NCBI GenBank assembly: GCA_014859305.1
Contig: JACUUM010000006.1
Coordinates: forward strand, 1 to 56,989
Direction: 5' to 3'
Source of the DNA: Coriobacteriia bacterium
Lineage (GTDB): Bacteria > Actinomycetota > Coriobacteriia > Anaerosomatales > Kmv31
Length of the DNA: 56,989 bases
Below, piece after piece: positions 37,107 through 46,704 of the stretch (position 1 is its first letter; every line of letters begins with the position of its first letter). A model generated the notes under the pieces. The model saw only the letters and a list, made by a program, of their open reading frames with translations. It made no database searches and was not told the DNA's origin. Position numbers and translations under genes: made by a program.

Positions 37107-39068
37107 GTGGGCGCGAACACCATGACCGGAAGGGTGCTCGACACCCTCGTGGCCGCCGGGTCGCTGACCGCCGAACAGCTCGTCTCCGTGCGGGAGACGG
37201 CGGAGGCGCAAGCCAAGGACCCCGGCGCCCTGTTGCTCGAGCGCGGGCTGGTGACGGAGGCCGACGTCCGTGCCGTGCTCGAGGAGGAGATGGGGATACC
37301 GCAGGTCGACCTCTCGAGCTACGCGCCGGAGGAGTCCGCTCTGGCCCTCGTGCCCGCCGGCGTGGCGCGCGAGCGGCGCTTCCTGCCGCTCTTCGAGATC
37401 GAGGGGATGCTGACCATCGCGATCGGCGGTCCCACCGACGTGTTCACGCTGGACTCCGTCGCCGCCGAGCTCGGCGTGGACCTGGAGCCCGTGTTGGCCG
37501 ACCCCGCGTCGGTCCTCGGCGCGCTCGCCCAGTACTACGGCGCGCAGCCGGCGCCCGAGGCGGCGCCCGCGTCCGAGCCCGTCCCCGCGGCCGAGCCCTC
37601 GCCCGAGCTCGCGGCGGCACTCGAGCCCGAGCCCGAGCCGGAGCCCGCCGTGCCGGCCGAGGCGGAGCCGGCCGCGGCACCCGAGCCGGACGAGTCCGCC
37701 GAGGAAGAGATCGTGTTCAGCGCCGAGGACCTGTTCGAGGTCCCCGTCGCCGAAGAGCCCGTCGCCGTCCCCGAGCCTGAGACCCGGGTCGCCGGCGCCG
37801 AGCCCGCCGCGGAGGCCGAGGAGGCGCCGACGGCAGGCGAGACGATCGACCGCGTGGCCGTCTCCGCCGCGCCCGAGGGCGCGCCCTCGATCGACCTGGA
37901 CGTCCTTGCGGTCGCGGATGCCGGCAAGGTCGCGGTTCTCGTGGCGGAGATCCTGGAGCAGGCCGTCCGCCGCAGGGCCAGCGGGATCCACCTCCTTCCG
38001 TACAAGGACGACTTCTTCCTGGTCTTCAGGATCGAGGGGAGACTGGAGAAGGTGTCCAGCGCGCCGTTGTCGATGCAGCAGCCCCTGATCGAGGGCTTCA
38101 AGAGCTTCGCGCATCTGGGCTCCGTCGGAGCCGGGGTCCCGGCGTTCGGGCGCCTGCACGCGCGACTCGCGGACAGGGACCTGGTCGTCACCCTCTCCAC
38201 CGTGCCGACCGTGGCGGGCCAGCGGATGGTGATATCCCTGGCCTCGGCCGAGCCTACGCCTCGCACGCTGCACGAACTGGGCATGAGCGAGGCCGAGGCG
38301 CGCGCGCTGCACGCGATGGTGGAACGCGGGCGCGGCATGCTGCTCGTCTGCGCGCCCGTGGCGGCTGGCGCCTCGTCCACCTACTACGCGCTGCTCGCCC
38401 ACGCCGCCCACGCGGGCAAGACCGTCTACTCCGTGGAGCGCGCGATCGAGTACGAGCTCCCTGCCGTGGCGCAGGTGCTCGTCAACCCGGGGTCGCCCGT
38501 CGGCGCCTCCTCCTATTTCGCCGCGGGGATGCGGCAGGACACGGACGTGATGGCGATCGACTCCCTGCAATCCGTCGAGGAGGTGCATCTCGCGATCGAG
38601 GCCGCCGGGCTGGGCAAGCTCGTCATCGCCACTTACGCCGCCGGCGACATCGTCTCCGGCGTACGCCGCATGTTGGACATCGGAGCCGAGCCCAACAGCC
38701 TCGCGTCGGCGCTCACCCTCGGGGTCGGTCAGCGTCTCGTCCGGACGAACTGCGCCCGTTGCGTCGCCGAGGAGGCCTCGAGCCTCGCGGCGGGGATCCC
38801 CGGCGCCCCCAAGGGGCTCGAGACCAGGGCCGGTGCCGGGTGCCCCGCATGCGCGATGACCGGGTTCGCGGGCGTGACGGGGGTCTTCGAGGTACTTCCC
38901 TTCACCGAGCCCGTCCGTGCCTCCGTCGCAGCCGGCTCCGCCGCCGCCGGGATCGGTGCGACCGCGCAGGCCGCCGGGATGCGCCCACTCTCCGCCTCGG
39001 GTCTCGAGAAGGTGAAGGACGGGCTGGTCAGCGCCGAAGAACTGGACCGAGTGCTGAGGTTCTCGTGA
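37107..39068 (+). CDS. degenerate PilB/GspE-like protein without a functional Walker A
   Basis: 653 residues with the layout of a type IV pilus or type II secretion ATPase, but damaged at the active site. Residues 1-150 form the N-terminal GspE domain (TLVAAGSLTAEQLVSVRETA, LLERGLVTEADVRAVL). A Pro/Glu/Ala-rich linker spans about 150-270. Residues 270-650 follow the PilB core. Where PilB has GPTGSGKTTT, this protein reads CAPVAAGASST (near 414), with no lysine. The Walker B region with its GEIRD glutamate reads AIDSLQS (near 480). The zinc-binding cysteines NCARC (near 547) and GCPAC (near 577) remain. ATP hydrolysis is therefore improbable. It may act as a regulator or adaptor of a real PilB. 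ATG 37122 is an alternative start. Confidence 0.85.
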   Translation: MGANTMTGRVLDTLVAAGSLTAEQLVSVRETAEAQAKDPGALLLERGLVTEADVRAVLEEEMGIPQVDLSSYAPEESALALVPAGVARERRFLPLFEIEGMLTIAIGGPTDVFTLDSVAAELGVDLEPVLADPASVLGALAQYYGAQPAPEAAPASEPVPAAEPSPELAAALEPEPEPEPAVPAEAEPAAAPEPDESAEEEIVFSAEDLFEVPVAEEPVAVPEPETRVAGAEPAAEAEEAPTAGETIDRVAVSAAPEGAPSIDLDVLAVADAGKVAVLVAEILEQAVRRRASGIHLLPYKDDFFLVFRIEGRLEKVSSAPLSMQQPLIEGFKSFAHLGSVGAGVPAFGRLHARLADRDLVVTLSTVPTVAGQRMVISLASAEPTPRTLHELGMSEAEARALHAMVERGRGMLLVCAPVAAGASSTYYALLAHAAHAGKTVYSVERAIEYELPAVAQVLVNPGSPVGASSYFAAGMRQDTDVMAIDSLQSVEEVHLAIEAAGLGKLVIATYAAGDIVSGVRRMLDIGAEPNSLASALTLGVGQRLVRTNCARCVAEEASSLAAGIPGAPKGLETRAGAGCPACAMTGFAGVTGVFEVLPFTEPVRASVAAGSAAAGIGATAQAAGMRPLSASGLEKVKDGLVSAEELDRVLRFS

Positions 39069-39093
39069 TCGTGCACCGACGGACGGACCGCCG

Positions 39094-39696
39094 ATGAGCC
39101 CACGCAAGAGCACGAGCGACGGGCCCGCCGCAGGCAAGCGGCGGAAGTCGCGCGCGCCCTCGGGGGAGCGGGCGGGCCGGGAACCCGCCGCCGCGGTGGC
39201 GGAGGAGGTCCCGGCGGCGCCCGGCGAGCCGGCTCCCACCGCCCCCTCGCCCCTCCTTTCGGAGAGGCTCGTGGTGTTCCGTCTGGAGGGCCAGCGCTAC
39301 GCGCTCCCGATCGAGTGCGTCCAGGAGATCCAGCACCTGGTCGCGTACACCGACGTACCCGACCCGATGCCGGCGCTCGTGGGCATGGTGAACCTGCGCG
39401 GCGTGGTCGTCCCGCTCGTCGACCTTCGCATCCTCCTCGGCATGGAGCCGCGGCCCTTCACGCTGGAGACACCGATGATCATCGGGCGGCTGGACGAGGC
39501 GCTCGTCGCGCTCGCCGTGGACGAGGTCGAGGATGTCGTCTCGGTCACGCCGGGCTGCGTCCAGGATCCTCCCCGGCTGCACGCCCTCACCTCGAAGATG
39601 CTCGGCGTGTGCCGGATGGAGCCCGACCTGGTCTTCGTGCTCGACCTTCGCGCGGTCGTGCCCGATCTCGGTCTGGTCGCGGGTGACGTCGCATGA
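39094..39696 (+). CDS. cheW: CheW-type adaptor with basic N-terminal extension
   Basis: 200 residues. The first 55 are a disordered, basic then Ala/Pro-rich extension. The CheW fold follows (RLVVFRLEGQRYALPIECVQEI, MVNLRGVVVPLVDLRILLGM), coupling receptors to the histidine kinase. The extension is unusual and could tether it to another component. Its stop overlaps the ATG of the second cheW (ATGA), so the two are co-translated. Two CheW proteins in one operon suggest separate arrays or CheW-only rings. Confidence 0.92.
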   Translation: MSPRKSTSDGPAAGKRRKSRAPSGERAGREPAAAVAEEVPAAPGEPAPTAPSPLLSERLVVFRLEGQRYALPIECVQEIQHLVAYTDVPDPMPALVGMVNLRGVVVPLVDLRILLGMEPRPFTLETPMIIGRLDEALVALAVDEVEDVVSVTPGCVQDPPRLHALTSKMLGVCRMEPDLVFVLDLRAVVPDLGLVAGDVA

Positions 39697-40235
39697 GCGG
39701 CGATCCCGCGCTGGGGTCCGCCCTGGACGCCGCGGCCCTCGAGGAGTTGAAGCGCCGGGCGCTGTCGCTCGCGCAGGAGGCCGAGGAGGAGCACGGCGAG
39801 GAGTCCCTCACGCTGCTGCTGTTCGAACTCGGCGAGGAGTGCTACGCGGTGCGCGTGACGGAGGTGCGAGAGATCTACCAGGAGTACTCGCTGACACCGA
39901 TACCCTGCGTCCCCGATCACGTCCTCGGCGTGGTCAACATACGGGGCGAGATCGTGTCCGTGACGGACCTTGCTCGCCTGATGAAGCTTCCGTCGGGCGG
40001 ATCCACCGAGTGCCTGCCGGCGATCGTGCTGCAGGGGGAGTCGGCGGTCACCGCGGCTGTGGTGGACGCCATAGGCGACATCGTCGAAGTGCCCAAGGAC
40101 GCGCTGGAACCGCCGGTGAGCATCGTCGGCAAGGTCCACGCCGACTACATCTCCGGTTCAGTGTACGTGGACGACAGGCTCGTGGGGCTGGTGAACCTGG
40201 AGCGCGTGCTCCAGCCGGTGGGAGCAGCGGACTGA
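39693..40235 (+). CDS. cheW: second CheW-type adaptor
   Basis: 180 residues, CheW domain from about residue 40 ([40 protein letters not shown]) after an acidic helical N-terminus. It ends near [12 protein letters not shown], the usual CheW end. Clearly a paralogue of the preceding adaptor, but without its basic tail. It overlaps the first cheW by four bases and precedes the receptor gene by 25. Confidence 0.92.
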   Translation: MSGDPALGSALDAAALEELKRRALSLAQEAEEEHGEESLTLLLFELGEECYAVRVTEVREIYQEYSLTPIPCVPDHVLGVVNIRGEIVSVTDLARLMKLPSGGSTECLPAIVLQGESAVTAAVVDAIGDIVEVPKDALEPPVSIVGKVHADYISGSVYVDDRLVGLVNLERVLQPVGAAD

Positions 40236-40260
40236 GGCATCGGAGGAGAGGCGACGTACG

Positions 40261-41484
40261 ATGAAGGGGCTCCTGGACAAGGTCAGGTCGAAGTTCCTGT
40301 ACAAGTACTCGCTGGTCAACATCGGCCTGGTCATCATGCTCAACGTCATCCAGATGTGGGTGATGTGGTCGCTCTTCGGCGACGCGGTGCGCGGCACCGC
40401 CGGCTTCTGGTCGGACGTGCTCATCCTCGGCGCTACCTTCGTCGCTCTCGGCGTCGTGTGGGTCGTCCTCTTCGTCACGATCGGCTCGCGCTTCATGACG
40501 CCGCTGGACCGCGTCGTAGACAGTGTGAAGGCGGCATGCCAGGGCGAGGTGGGACGCAAGGTCGCCGTCGAGACCGCGGACGAGTTCGGCACGCTCGCCC
40601 ACTCGTACAACCAGATGATCGACCTCATCGTCTACCTGATCAAACAGACGCAGGAGTCGTCACGCCGGCTGGCGGAGTCCTCGACCGAGATCCTGACCGC
40701 TACCGAGCAGCAGGCGTCGGGCTCGGCGGAGCAGGCCGCCTCGATCAGCCAGACCACCGCGACGATGGAGGAGCTCGCCGCGACGTACCGCCAGATAGCC
40801 GACAACGCCGACCAGGTCGTGCGGATGGCCGAGGCGAGTCTCGGCAGCGCCGAGAGCGGGCAGCAGGCCGTGCTCAACACACTCTCGGCCATGGAGGAGA
40901 TCAAATCGCGCGCCCAGACCTCGGCGAACAAGATCCTCGCGCTGGGCGAGCGCAGCCAGCAGATCGGCCAGGTGCTCTCGATGATCAACTCCATCGCGGA
41001 CCAGACCAAGATCCTCGCACTCAACGCCGCGATCGAAGCCGCGCGCGCCGGCGAGGCGGGCAAGGGGTTCTCGGTCGTCGCCGTCGAGATCCGCAAGCTG
41101 GCCGAGTCGGTGGTGGACTCGACCGGGGAGATCTCGACGATCATGACGGAGATCCAATCGGCGGCCAACGACCTCGTCATCTCCACGGAGCAGGAGCTGA
41201 AGCAGGTCCAGGGCGGGGTGGACCTCGCGCACGTGACCGGGGGGAGCCTGGACCAGATCCTCGAGATGGTCGAACAGACCACCGTGGCGGCCAAGGAGAT
41301 CTCCGCGGCCACGCAGCAGCAGAAGAGCGCCACCGACCAGGTCGTGAAAGCGATGCGGGAGGTCGCCTCGGTCGCGCAGCAGACGGCAGCCGGGAGCAAG
41401 CAGGTCGCATCCTCCGCGGAGCAGCTCTCCACGCTGGCTAACGAGTCGAGCCAGGTAGGCGCGGCGTTCAAGATCGTCGGGTAA
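40261..41484 (+). CDS. methyl-accepting chemotaxis protein without a ligand-binding domain
   Basis: 407 residues. Two membrane helices (about 17-38 and 55-75) are joined by only some 16 residues, so there is no periplasmic or extracellular sensor domain. A HAMP-like segment ([21 protein letters not shown]) and the cytoplasmic signalling domain follow, with the kinase-contact tip [20 protein letters not shown] and [20 protein letters not shown] (near 255). Such receptors sense through the membrane or through protein partners. Glutamine/glutamate-rich helices ([17 protein letters not shown]) offer methylation sites for the CheR and CheB of this operon. Confidence 0.92.
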   Translation: MKGLLDKVRSKFLYKYSLVNIGLVIMLNVIQMWVMWSLFGDAVRGTAGFWSDVLILGATFVALGVVWVVLFVTIGSRFMTPLDRVVDSVKAACQGEVGRKVAVETADEFGTLAHSYNQMIDLIVYLIKQTQESSRRLAESSTEILTATEQQASGSAEQAASISQTTATMEELAATYRQIADNADQVVRMAEASLGSAESGQQAVLNTLSAMEEIKSRAQTSANKILALGERSQQIGQVLSMINSIADQTKILALNAAIEAARAGEAGKGFSVVAVEIRKLAESVVDSTGEISTIMTEIQSAANDLVISTEQELKQVQGGVDLAHVTGGSLDQILEMVEQTTVAAKEISAATQQQKSATDQVVKAMREVASVAQQTAAGSKQVASSAEQLSTLANESSQVGAAFKIVG

Positions 41485-41523
41485 GGCCCGGCGAGGACCG
41501 CCTGCAGCGAAGGGACCGCGAGG

Positions 41524-43827
41524 ATGGTCGAGTTCGACCGCTCGGCGTTCATATCGAAGTTCCAGGAGGAGGCCACCGACCTCCTGCAGCGCCTGAACGA
41601 GGGCGTCATCATGCTGGAGAGTGAGCCCGGCGACGCGGCGCTCGTCGACCGGATGCTGCGCGACGCCCACACGCTCAAGGGCAGCTCGCGAATGGTCGGG
41701 CTGCTCGAGATCAGCGACATCGCCCACCGCCTCGAGGACATCATGGTGAGGGTGCGCGATAAGGACATGGCGTACTCCGCCGAGCTCTCGGAGTGCTTCT
41801 TCGAGGCGCTCGACGCCATGGTGTACCTCTCGGACAACGCCGGCGGCGACACGTCGGCGTTGGACCCGGAAGACCTGCTCGCGCGCCTGGCAGCCCTGAC
41901 AGGTGGCGGCCGGCGCGAGGCAGCGGAGGGCGTAGCGCATGCGGTGGCCGCCGGGCTCGCCGCGGAGCTCAAGGCGGCTCCGCCGGCCCGGGCGGAGGAG
42001 GGAGCGGCGGGTGCTTCTCCGCTTACACTCCCCGGAGGCGAGCCGGATAGAGCGCAGCGCGAAGAGACGCTGCACAAGCGCGAGCAGACCACTGTGCGGA
42101 TACGCACTCAGCAGGTCGATGCGCTCCTGAACCTCATCAGCGAGGTCGTCATCACGCAGATCAAGGCGGAGCAGCGTGCCAGCGAGCTGCGCGCAGCCGC
42201 GACGGAGATGAGCGACATCTGGCAGTCGTGGGTTCGTCTCAAGGCGGGGCTGTCGGCGGTCCAGATGGAGGACGAGAGCCTGCTGTCGACGCTCTCGGAC
42301 GACATCGAGCTGCTGGATGCGCTGCTGGTCGAGCGAAAGCGCGCCCACGCGGCGTTCACGAAGGACTACGGGGACGACACCTCCCGCTCCTCCACCGTCG
42401 TCACGGACCTGCAGGAGCAGGGCATGCGGTTACGCATGTTGCCGGTCTCGACGGTCTTCAACACGTTCCCGCGGGCGATGCGAGAGCTTGCCCGGTCGTA
42501 CAGGAAGGACGTCGACCTGATCATCGAGGGCGGCGACACCGAGCTGGACAAGAAGGTGCTCGAGGAGATAAACGACCCGCTCATCCACATCATGCGCAAC
42601 GCCGTGGATCACGGTCTCGAACCGGCCGAGGAGCGGCGCGCGCTGGGCAAGTCGGCCAAGGGCACGATCAGGATGTCGGCCCGCCAGGAGGGCGATCACA
42701 TCGTGATCGAGGTGGCCGACGACGGACAGGGTATCGACGCCGACGCCGTCCGGGCCACGGCCGTCCGCAAGGGTTACGTGACGGAGAACGAGGCGGCCTC
42801 GATGAGCGACCGCGAGGCCACCTACCTCATCTTCGAGAAGGGCTTCTCCACGAGCCCGATCATCACCGAGATCTCCGGCCGGGGCGTCGGCATGGACGTG
42901 GTGCGCGAGTTCATCGTCGAGAAGCTCAAGGGCTCGCTGGACGTCGAGTCCACGTCCGGCGAGGGCACCCGGTTCCGCCTCACGATCCCGCTGACGCTAG
43001 CGATCATCCGGGCCCTGATGTTGCAGGTCGGCGGGCAGGTCTTCGCGCTGCCGACGGCGTCGGTCGAGGAGACGCTGCGCATCGATCCGTCGAGCATGCT
43101 CAAGGTCGAGGGCCGCGAGGTGATCAGGCGGCAGCGCCGAACCGTACCGCTCGTGCGCCTCGGCGACATCCTCGCACTGCCCTCGGAGGCGGCGGCTCCC
43201 GGCTCGAAGGTGCCGATAGCCACGGTGGGCTTCTCGGGCCACAGGATGGGCTTCATCGTCGACGCGCTGCTGGGGGAGCAGCAGATCGTGATCAAGAACC
43301 TCGGTACGCACCTGTGCAAGGTGGACAACGTCGCCGGGGTCACGATACTGGGGGCAGGGGAGGTCGTGCCGATCCTGAACGTCCCGGACCTGATGGCCAA
43401 CGCCCGCACGCTCACCGGCGCGCGTCGCAGGGAGTCCGCCGCTGAGGAGAGCAGGGGGCCGCGGCGCGTGTTGATATGCGAGGACTCGTTCACGACGCGC
43501 GAGCTCGAGCGGTCCATCTTCGAGGCCGCCGGCTACGAGGTGGAGGTCGCCATGGACGGCGCGGCGGGACTCACCAAGCTGCGGGAGGGCTTGAAGGTCG
43601 ATGCCGTGGTGACGGACGTGCAGATGCCCAATCTGACCGGCTTCGAGCTCACCCGCGCGATCAAGGGCGACCCGGTGTTGGAGCAGATCCCGGTCGTGAT
43701 CGTCACCTCGCTGGAGCGCGACGAGGAGAAGGCCGAGGGCATCGAGGCCGGGGCTGACGCCTACATCACCAAGTCCGTCTTCAACCAGGACACGCTGCTG
43801 GACACGGTCGAGCGGCTCATCCACTGA
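41524..43827 (+). CDS. cheA: hybrid chemotaxis histidine kinase CheA-REC
   Basis: 767 residues. The Hpt domain has the phosphorylated histidine in RDAHTLKGSSRMVG (H49). There is no CheY-binding P2 domain: a short linker leads to the dimerisation region (VRIRTQQVDALLNLISEVV), the ATPase domain with N-box IMRNAVDHGLEPAEERR and G-boxes DDGQGID and SGRGVGMDVV, and the CheW-like P5 (VGGQVFALPTASVEETL). A receiver domain at 640-765 ends the protein, with an intact aspartate (VVTDVQMPN, D698) and lysine. The fused receiver is typical of pilus or developmental chemosensory kinases (ChpA, FrzE) and may act as a phosphate sink. Confidence 0.95.
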   Translation: MVEFDRSAFISKFQEEATDLLQRLNEGVIMLESEPGDAALVDRMLRDAHTLKGSSRMVGLLEISDIAHRLEDIMVRVRDKDMAYSAELSECFFEALDAMVYLSDNAGGDTSALDPEDLLARLAALTGGGRREAAEGVAHAVAAGLAAELKAAPPARAEEGAAGASPLTLPGGEPDRAQREETLHKREQTTVRIRTQQVDALLNLISEVVITQIKAEQRASELRAAATEMSDIWQSWVRLKAGLSAVQMEDESLLSTLSDDIELLDALLVERKRAHAAFTKDYGDDTSRSSTVVTDLQEQGMRLRMLPVSTVFNTFPRAMRELARSYRKDVDLIIEGGDTELDKKVLEEINDPLIHIMRNAVDHGLEPAEERRALGKSAKGTIRMSARQEGDHIVIEVADDGQGIDADAVRATAVRKGYVTENEAASMSDREATYLIFEKGFSTSPIITEISGRGVGMDVVREFIVEKLKGSLDVESTSGEGTRFRLTIPLTLAIIRALMLQVGGQVFALPTASVEETLRIDPSSMLKVEGREVIRRQRRTVPLVRLGDILALPSEAAAPGSKVPIATVGFSGHRMGFIVDALLGEQQIVIKNLGTHLCKVDNVAGVTILGAGEVVPILNVPDLMANARTLTGARRRESAAEESRGPRRVLICEDSFTTRELERSIFEAAGYEVEVAMDGAAGLTKLREGLKVDAVVTDVQMPNLTGFELTRAIKGDPVLEQIPVVIVTSLERDEEKAEGIEAGADAYITKSVFNQDTLLDTVERLIH

Positions 43828-43841
43828 AGCAGGGGGGCGCG

Positions 43842-44918
43842 TTGCCGCACGACAAGCCGATCCGCGTGCTGATCGTGGACGACTCCCTGGTCGCTCGCGA
43901 GATGCTCTCGCAGATCCTGGCCAGCGACCCCTCGATCGAAGTCGCGGACACGGCGCGTGACGGCGCCGAGGGCGTCGAGAAGTGTGCCCGGTTGCGCCCG
44001 GACCTCGTCACCATGGACATCCACATGCCCAGGATGGACGGGCTTGAGGCCACCGAGCGCATCATGGCCTACACGCCCACCCCGATCCTCGTGGTCTCCT
44101 CGTCGGTGTACGGTCCGGGCATAGGGCGCGCCTTCGACGCGCTCGCGGCCGGCGCGCTCGAGGTCATCAAGAAGCCCGAGCCGCGGGACTGGGCGGACCT
44201 CCAGCGCATCGGCGCCGACGTGATACGCAAGGTGCGCATCCTCTCGCGCGTGCCGGTGATAACGCACGTGCTCGGGCGCCGGCGGACAGCCGCCGCGCAC
44301 GCGGTCGCCGACGCGCCGCTCGCCTCGCCGGGCGGGCTCGCCGTCGTGGCGGTCGCCTCGTCCACCGGCGGGCCGTCGGCGCTGCAGACGGTGCTGGGCG
44401 AGCTGCGGGAGGACCTGCCCGTGCCGATCGTCGTGGCGCAGCACATCGCCGACGGTTTCGTGCCCGGGCTCGTGGCGTGGCTCCAGGCGGGCTGCGCCAT
44501 CCGGATGCGAGCCGCCGAGGACGGGGAGCGCATGGTGCCGGGCGTCGTGTACTTCGCCGTCACGGGCTGCAACACGCGTGTCGACGGACTGACGTTGCGC
44601 TTCGCCCAGCCCGGTCCCGAACAGCTCTACGTCCCCTCGGCCGACACGCTCTTCGAGTCCGTGGCCGACAGTCACGGCAAGCGGGCGCTCGGTGTGATCC
44701 TGACGGGCATGGGAGCCGACGGGGCGGCCGGGCTGAAGCGGCTGCGGGGGGCCGGAGCCCCCACCATCGCCCAGGACGAGGGCTCCTCGACCGTCTTCGG
44801 GATGCCCAGGGCGGCCGTCGAGGCCGGGGCGGCCGCGGCGGTGATGCCCGTCACCGTCATCGCCGAGGAGATCGAACGCCTGGTGATGGGCCACCGCGAA
44901 GCCGGAGAGGCGTCCTGA
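43842..44918 (+). CDS. cheB: chemoreceptor methylesterase CheB
   Basis: 358 residues: a receiver domain (IRVLIVDDSLVAREML, phospho-aspartate in LVTMDIHMPRMDG near 56, PTPILVVSSSVYG) joined to the methylesterase domain. The catalytic serine lies in VASSTGGPSALQTVL (near 172), the histidine in VVAQHIADGFVPGL (near 200) and the aspartate in LTGMGADGAAGL (near 291), so the enzyme should be active. It removes methyl groups added by CheR. Starts at TTG 43842 behind GGGGGG, 14 bases after cheA. Last gene of the operon. The following 184 bases show no clear terminator. Confidence 0.95.
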   Translation: MPHDKPIRVLIVDDSLVAREMLSQILASDPSIEVADTARDGAEGVEKCARLRPDLVTMDIHMPRMDGLEATERIMAYTPTPILVVSSSVYGPGIGRAFDALAAGALEVIKKPEPRDWADLQRIGADVIRKVRILSRVPVITHVLGRRRTAAAHAVADAPLASPGGLAVVAVASSTGGPSALQTVLGELREDLPVPIVVAQHIADGFVPGLVAWLQAGCAIRMRAAEDGERMVPGVVYFAVTGCNTRVDGLTLRFAQPGPEQLYVPSADTLFESVADSHGKRALGVILTGMGADGAAGLKRLRGAGAPTIAQDEGSSTVFGMPRAAVEAGAAAAVMPVTVIAEEIERLVMGHREAGEAS

Positions 44919-45102
44919 CACGTCGGTCCCGCTCCCGCGTCGGGCGCTCTCGGAGGCCCCCTTTCGTCCTCTCGGCGAGGTGCGGTTCGCTCCCTGCTAT
45001 CAAGACCGCCGCGAACAGGGCCGATATCTGATTCCAAGAGGACCCGCCGCCGATCGTCCGGCAGACGCGGCGCGGGCGCCCGTCGGGGAAGGGGTGAGGG
45101 CC

Positions 45103-46704
45103 GTGACTCTCGCTGTATACCTGTCGCGTTGTCGCGGCAGGATCGGTCCCGCGCTGGACCTCGATGCGCTGGCCGGGGAGCTCACGGGGCAGGCGGAGGT
45201 CGTCGCTGTCGTCGAGGACCTGTTCGACCCCGAGACGACGTCCCGGATGCGCCGCGACGTCAGCGCGCACGGGCTGGACTCGGTAGTGCTGGGCGGCAAC
45301 TCGTTCGACCACTACCGGCGCAGCCTGTCGGGACAGCACCTGCGCGAGGCGCTGGTCGCGTGCGGCGTCGACTCGAACCGCATCATCACGGCGAACCTGC
45401 TCGAGCAGGTGGCTCTCCCGCACGGCGACGACCCGGCGGGCGCTCGGGGCAAGGCCCTGGCGCTCGTCCGGGTGGCGATGCTGCGAGCGTCGGTGGCGCG
45501 ACCGACCCCGGCCGAGCAGATCGCCCCTCGCCGCTCCGTGCTCGTGCTCGGCGCCTCCACCGAGGGCTTCGTCGCGGCGGAGCGGCTCCTGCGGCTCGGG
45601 TACGAGGTCACGTTGGCCGACAGGGGCGATGCCGCGATCCGCGCTCGCGCAAGCACGCTCGCCGCGACGAGGTCCTACGTGGTGGGCCACCCGGCCACCC
45701 GCCTCGTGAGCGAGGCGCGGATCGCCGACGGGACGGGCTGGCTGGGCGACTTCGAGATCGTGCTCGCGACGCCGGACGCGGAGATGCGCGTGGCCGCGGG
45801 CGGGCTCTTGCTCGCCGAGCCGCACGAGCCGGCGTGGGCGGCCGAACTGCGCGGGCGTTTCCGGATCGACGTGGACGACGAGGGGTACGCCCGGTCGCTC
45901 GACCCACGGACGCATCCGGCCGAGACGGTGGAGCCCGGGGTCATGGTCGTGCCCGTGCGCGCCGACGGCTCGAACGGACGCGACAAGGTGCAGGCGGCCG
46001 ACGCCGCCTCCCTGGCGCTCGTGCTCGCTCTCACCCGCTCCACCGTGCCGCACGTGCACGACGTCTCGATGGTGGACGACACGCTGTGCGGCGGTTGCGC
46101 CTCGTGCGTGAAGACGTGCGCGTTCGAGGCCTGCTCGATCGATGCGGACGGGTTGTCGCACGTGGACGAACGGCGCTGCCGCGGCTGCGGGAAGTGCGTG
46201 GTGGGATGCCCCGTCGGTGCTCGCGACGTGCTCAACTCGCCGCACGCGTACCTCACGGGCGCCATCGCCGAGCTCTCCGTCGCGCGCGTGCCGGGCCCCA
46301 AGGTGCTCGGCTTCCTCTGCGGCGGCTGCGGCTACCCCGCGGCGGATCGCGCGGGGGAGGACGCCGCGGCCGGGGCGGGAGGCTACCCGGCGTCCTTCCT
46401 GCCCCTGCGCATCCCGTGCGGCGGACGGCTCGACACGCTATACGTGCTGGAGGCGTTCCGGGCGGGCTTCGAAGCGGTCACCGTGTTCCGCTGCCGCGAG
46501 GGTCACTGCCACAACGTGATCGGCAACCTGGACATGGACCGGCGCGTGAACCTCCTGCGTACGGTGCTGCGCTCGCGCGGCATCGACGACGGCCGGCTGC
46601 GGATAGCGGACGTATCGCCCGACGAGGGCGGGGGTTTCGTCGGCCACCTGGAGGCCGTGTTCGCGGCGCTGCCGGAGCTCTCGGCGACCGGAGGTGCCCG
46701 ATGA
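45103..46704 (+). CDS. HdrA-like/ferredoxin/MvhD fusion, hydrogenase electron-transfer subunit
   Basis: 533 residues. Residues 1-300 resemble HdrA (heterodisulfide reductase A), but are degenerate: the N-terminal CHCG cluster motif is reduced to a single cysteine (LSRCRG), and the FAD loop reads LGASTEGFVAAERL instead of GxGxxG. Two 4Fe-4S motifs follow, CGGCASCVKTCAFEAC (near 328) and CRGCGKCVVGCPVGA (near 358). Residues 405-515 match MvhD, the [2Fe-2S] hydrogenase-to-Hdr linker: FLCGGCGYPAADRAG, IPCGGRLDTLYVLEAFRAG, CREGHCHNVIGNLD. It would pass electrons from the hydrogenase encoded next to an unknown acceptor. HdrB and HdrC are not adjacent. GTG 45103 follows a GGGGTGAGGG site; GTG 45094 is possible. 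Confidence 0.85.
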   Translation: MTLAVYLSRCRGRIGPALDLDALAGELTGQAEVVAVVEDLFDPETTSRMRRDVSAHGLDSVVLGGNSFDHYRRSLSGQHLREALVACGVDSNRIITANLLEQVALPHGDDPAGARGKALALVRVAMLRASVARPTPAEQIAPRRSVLVLGASTEGFVAAERLLRLGYEVTLADRGDAAIRARASTLAATRSYVVGHPATRLVSEARIADGTGWLGDFEIVLATPDAEMRVAAGGLLLAEPHEPAWAAELRGRFRIDVDDEGYARSLDPRTHPAETVEPGVMVVPVRADGSNGRDKVQAADAASLALVLALTRSTVPHVHDVSMVDDTLCGGCASCVKTCAFEACSIDADGLSHVDERRCRGCGKCVVGCPVGARDVLNSPHAYLTGAIAELSVARVPGPKVLGFLCGGCGYPAADRAGEDAAAGAGGYPASFLPLRIPCGGRLDTLYVLEAFRAGFEAVTVFRCREGHCHNVIGNLDMDRRVNLLRTVLRSRGIDDGRLRIADVSPDEGGGFVGHLEAVFAALPELSATGGAR

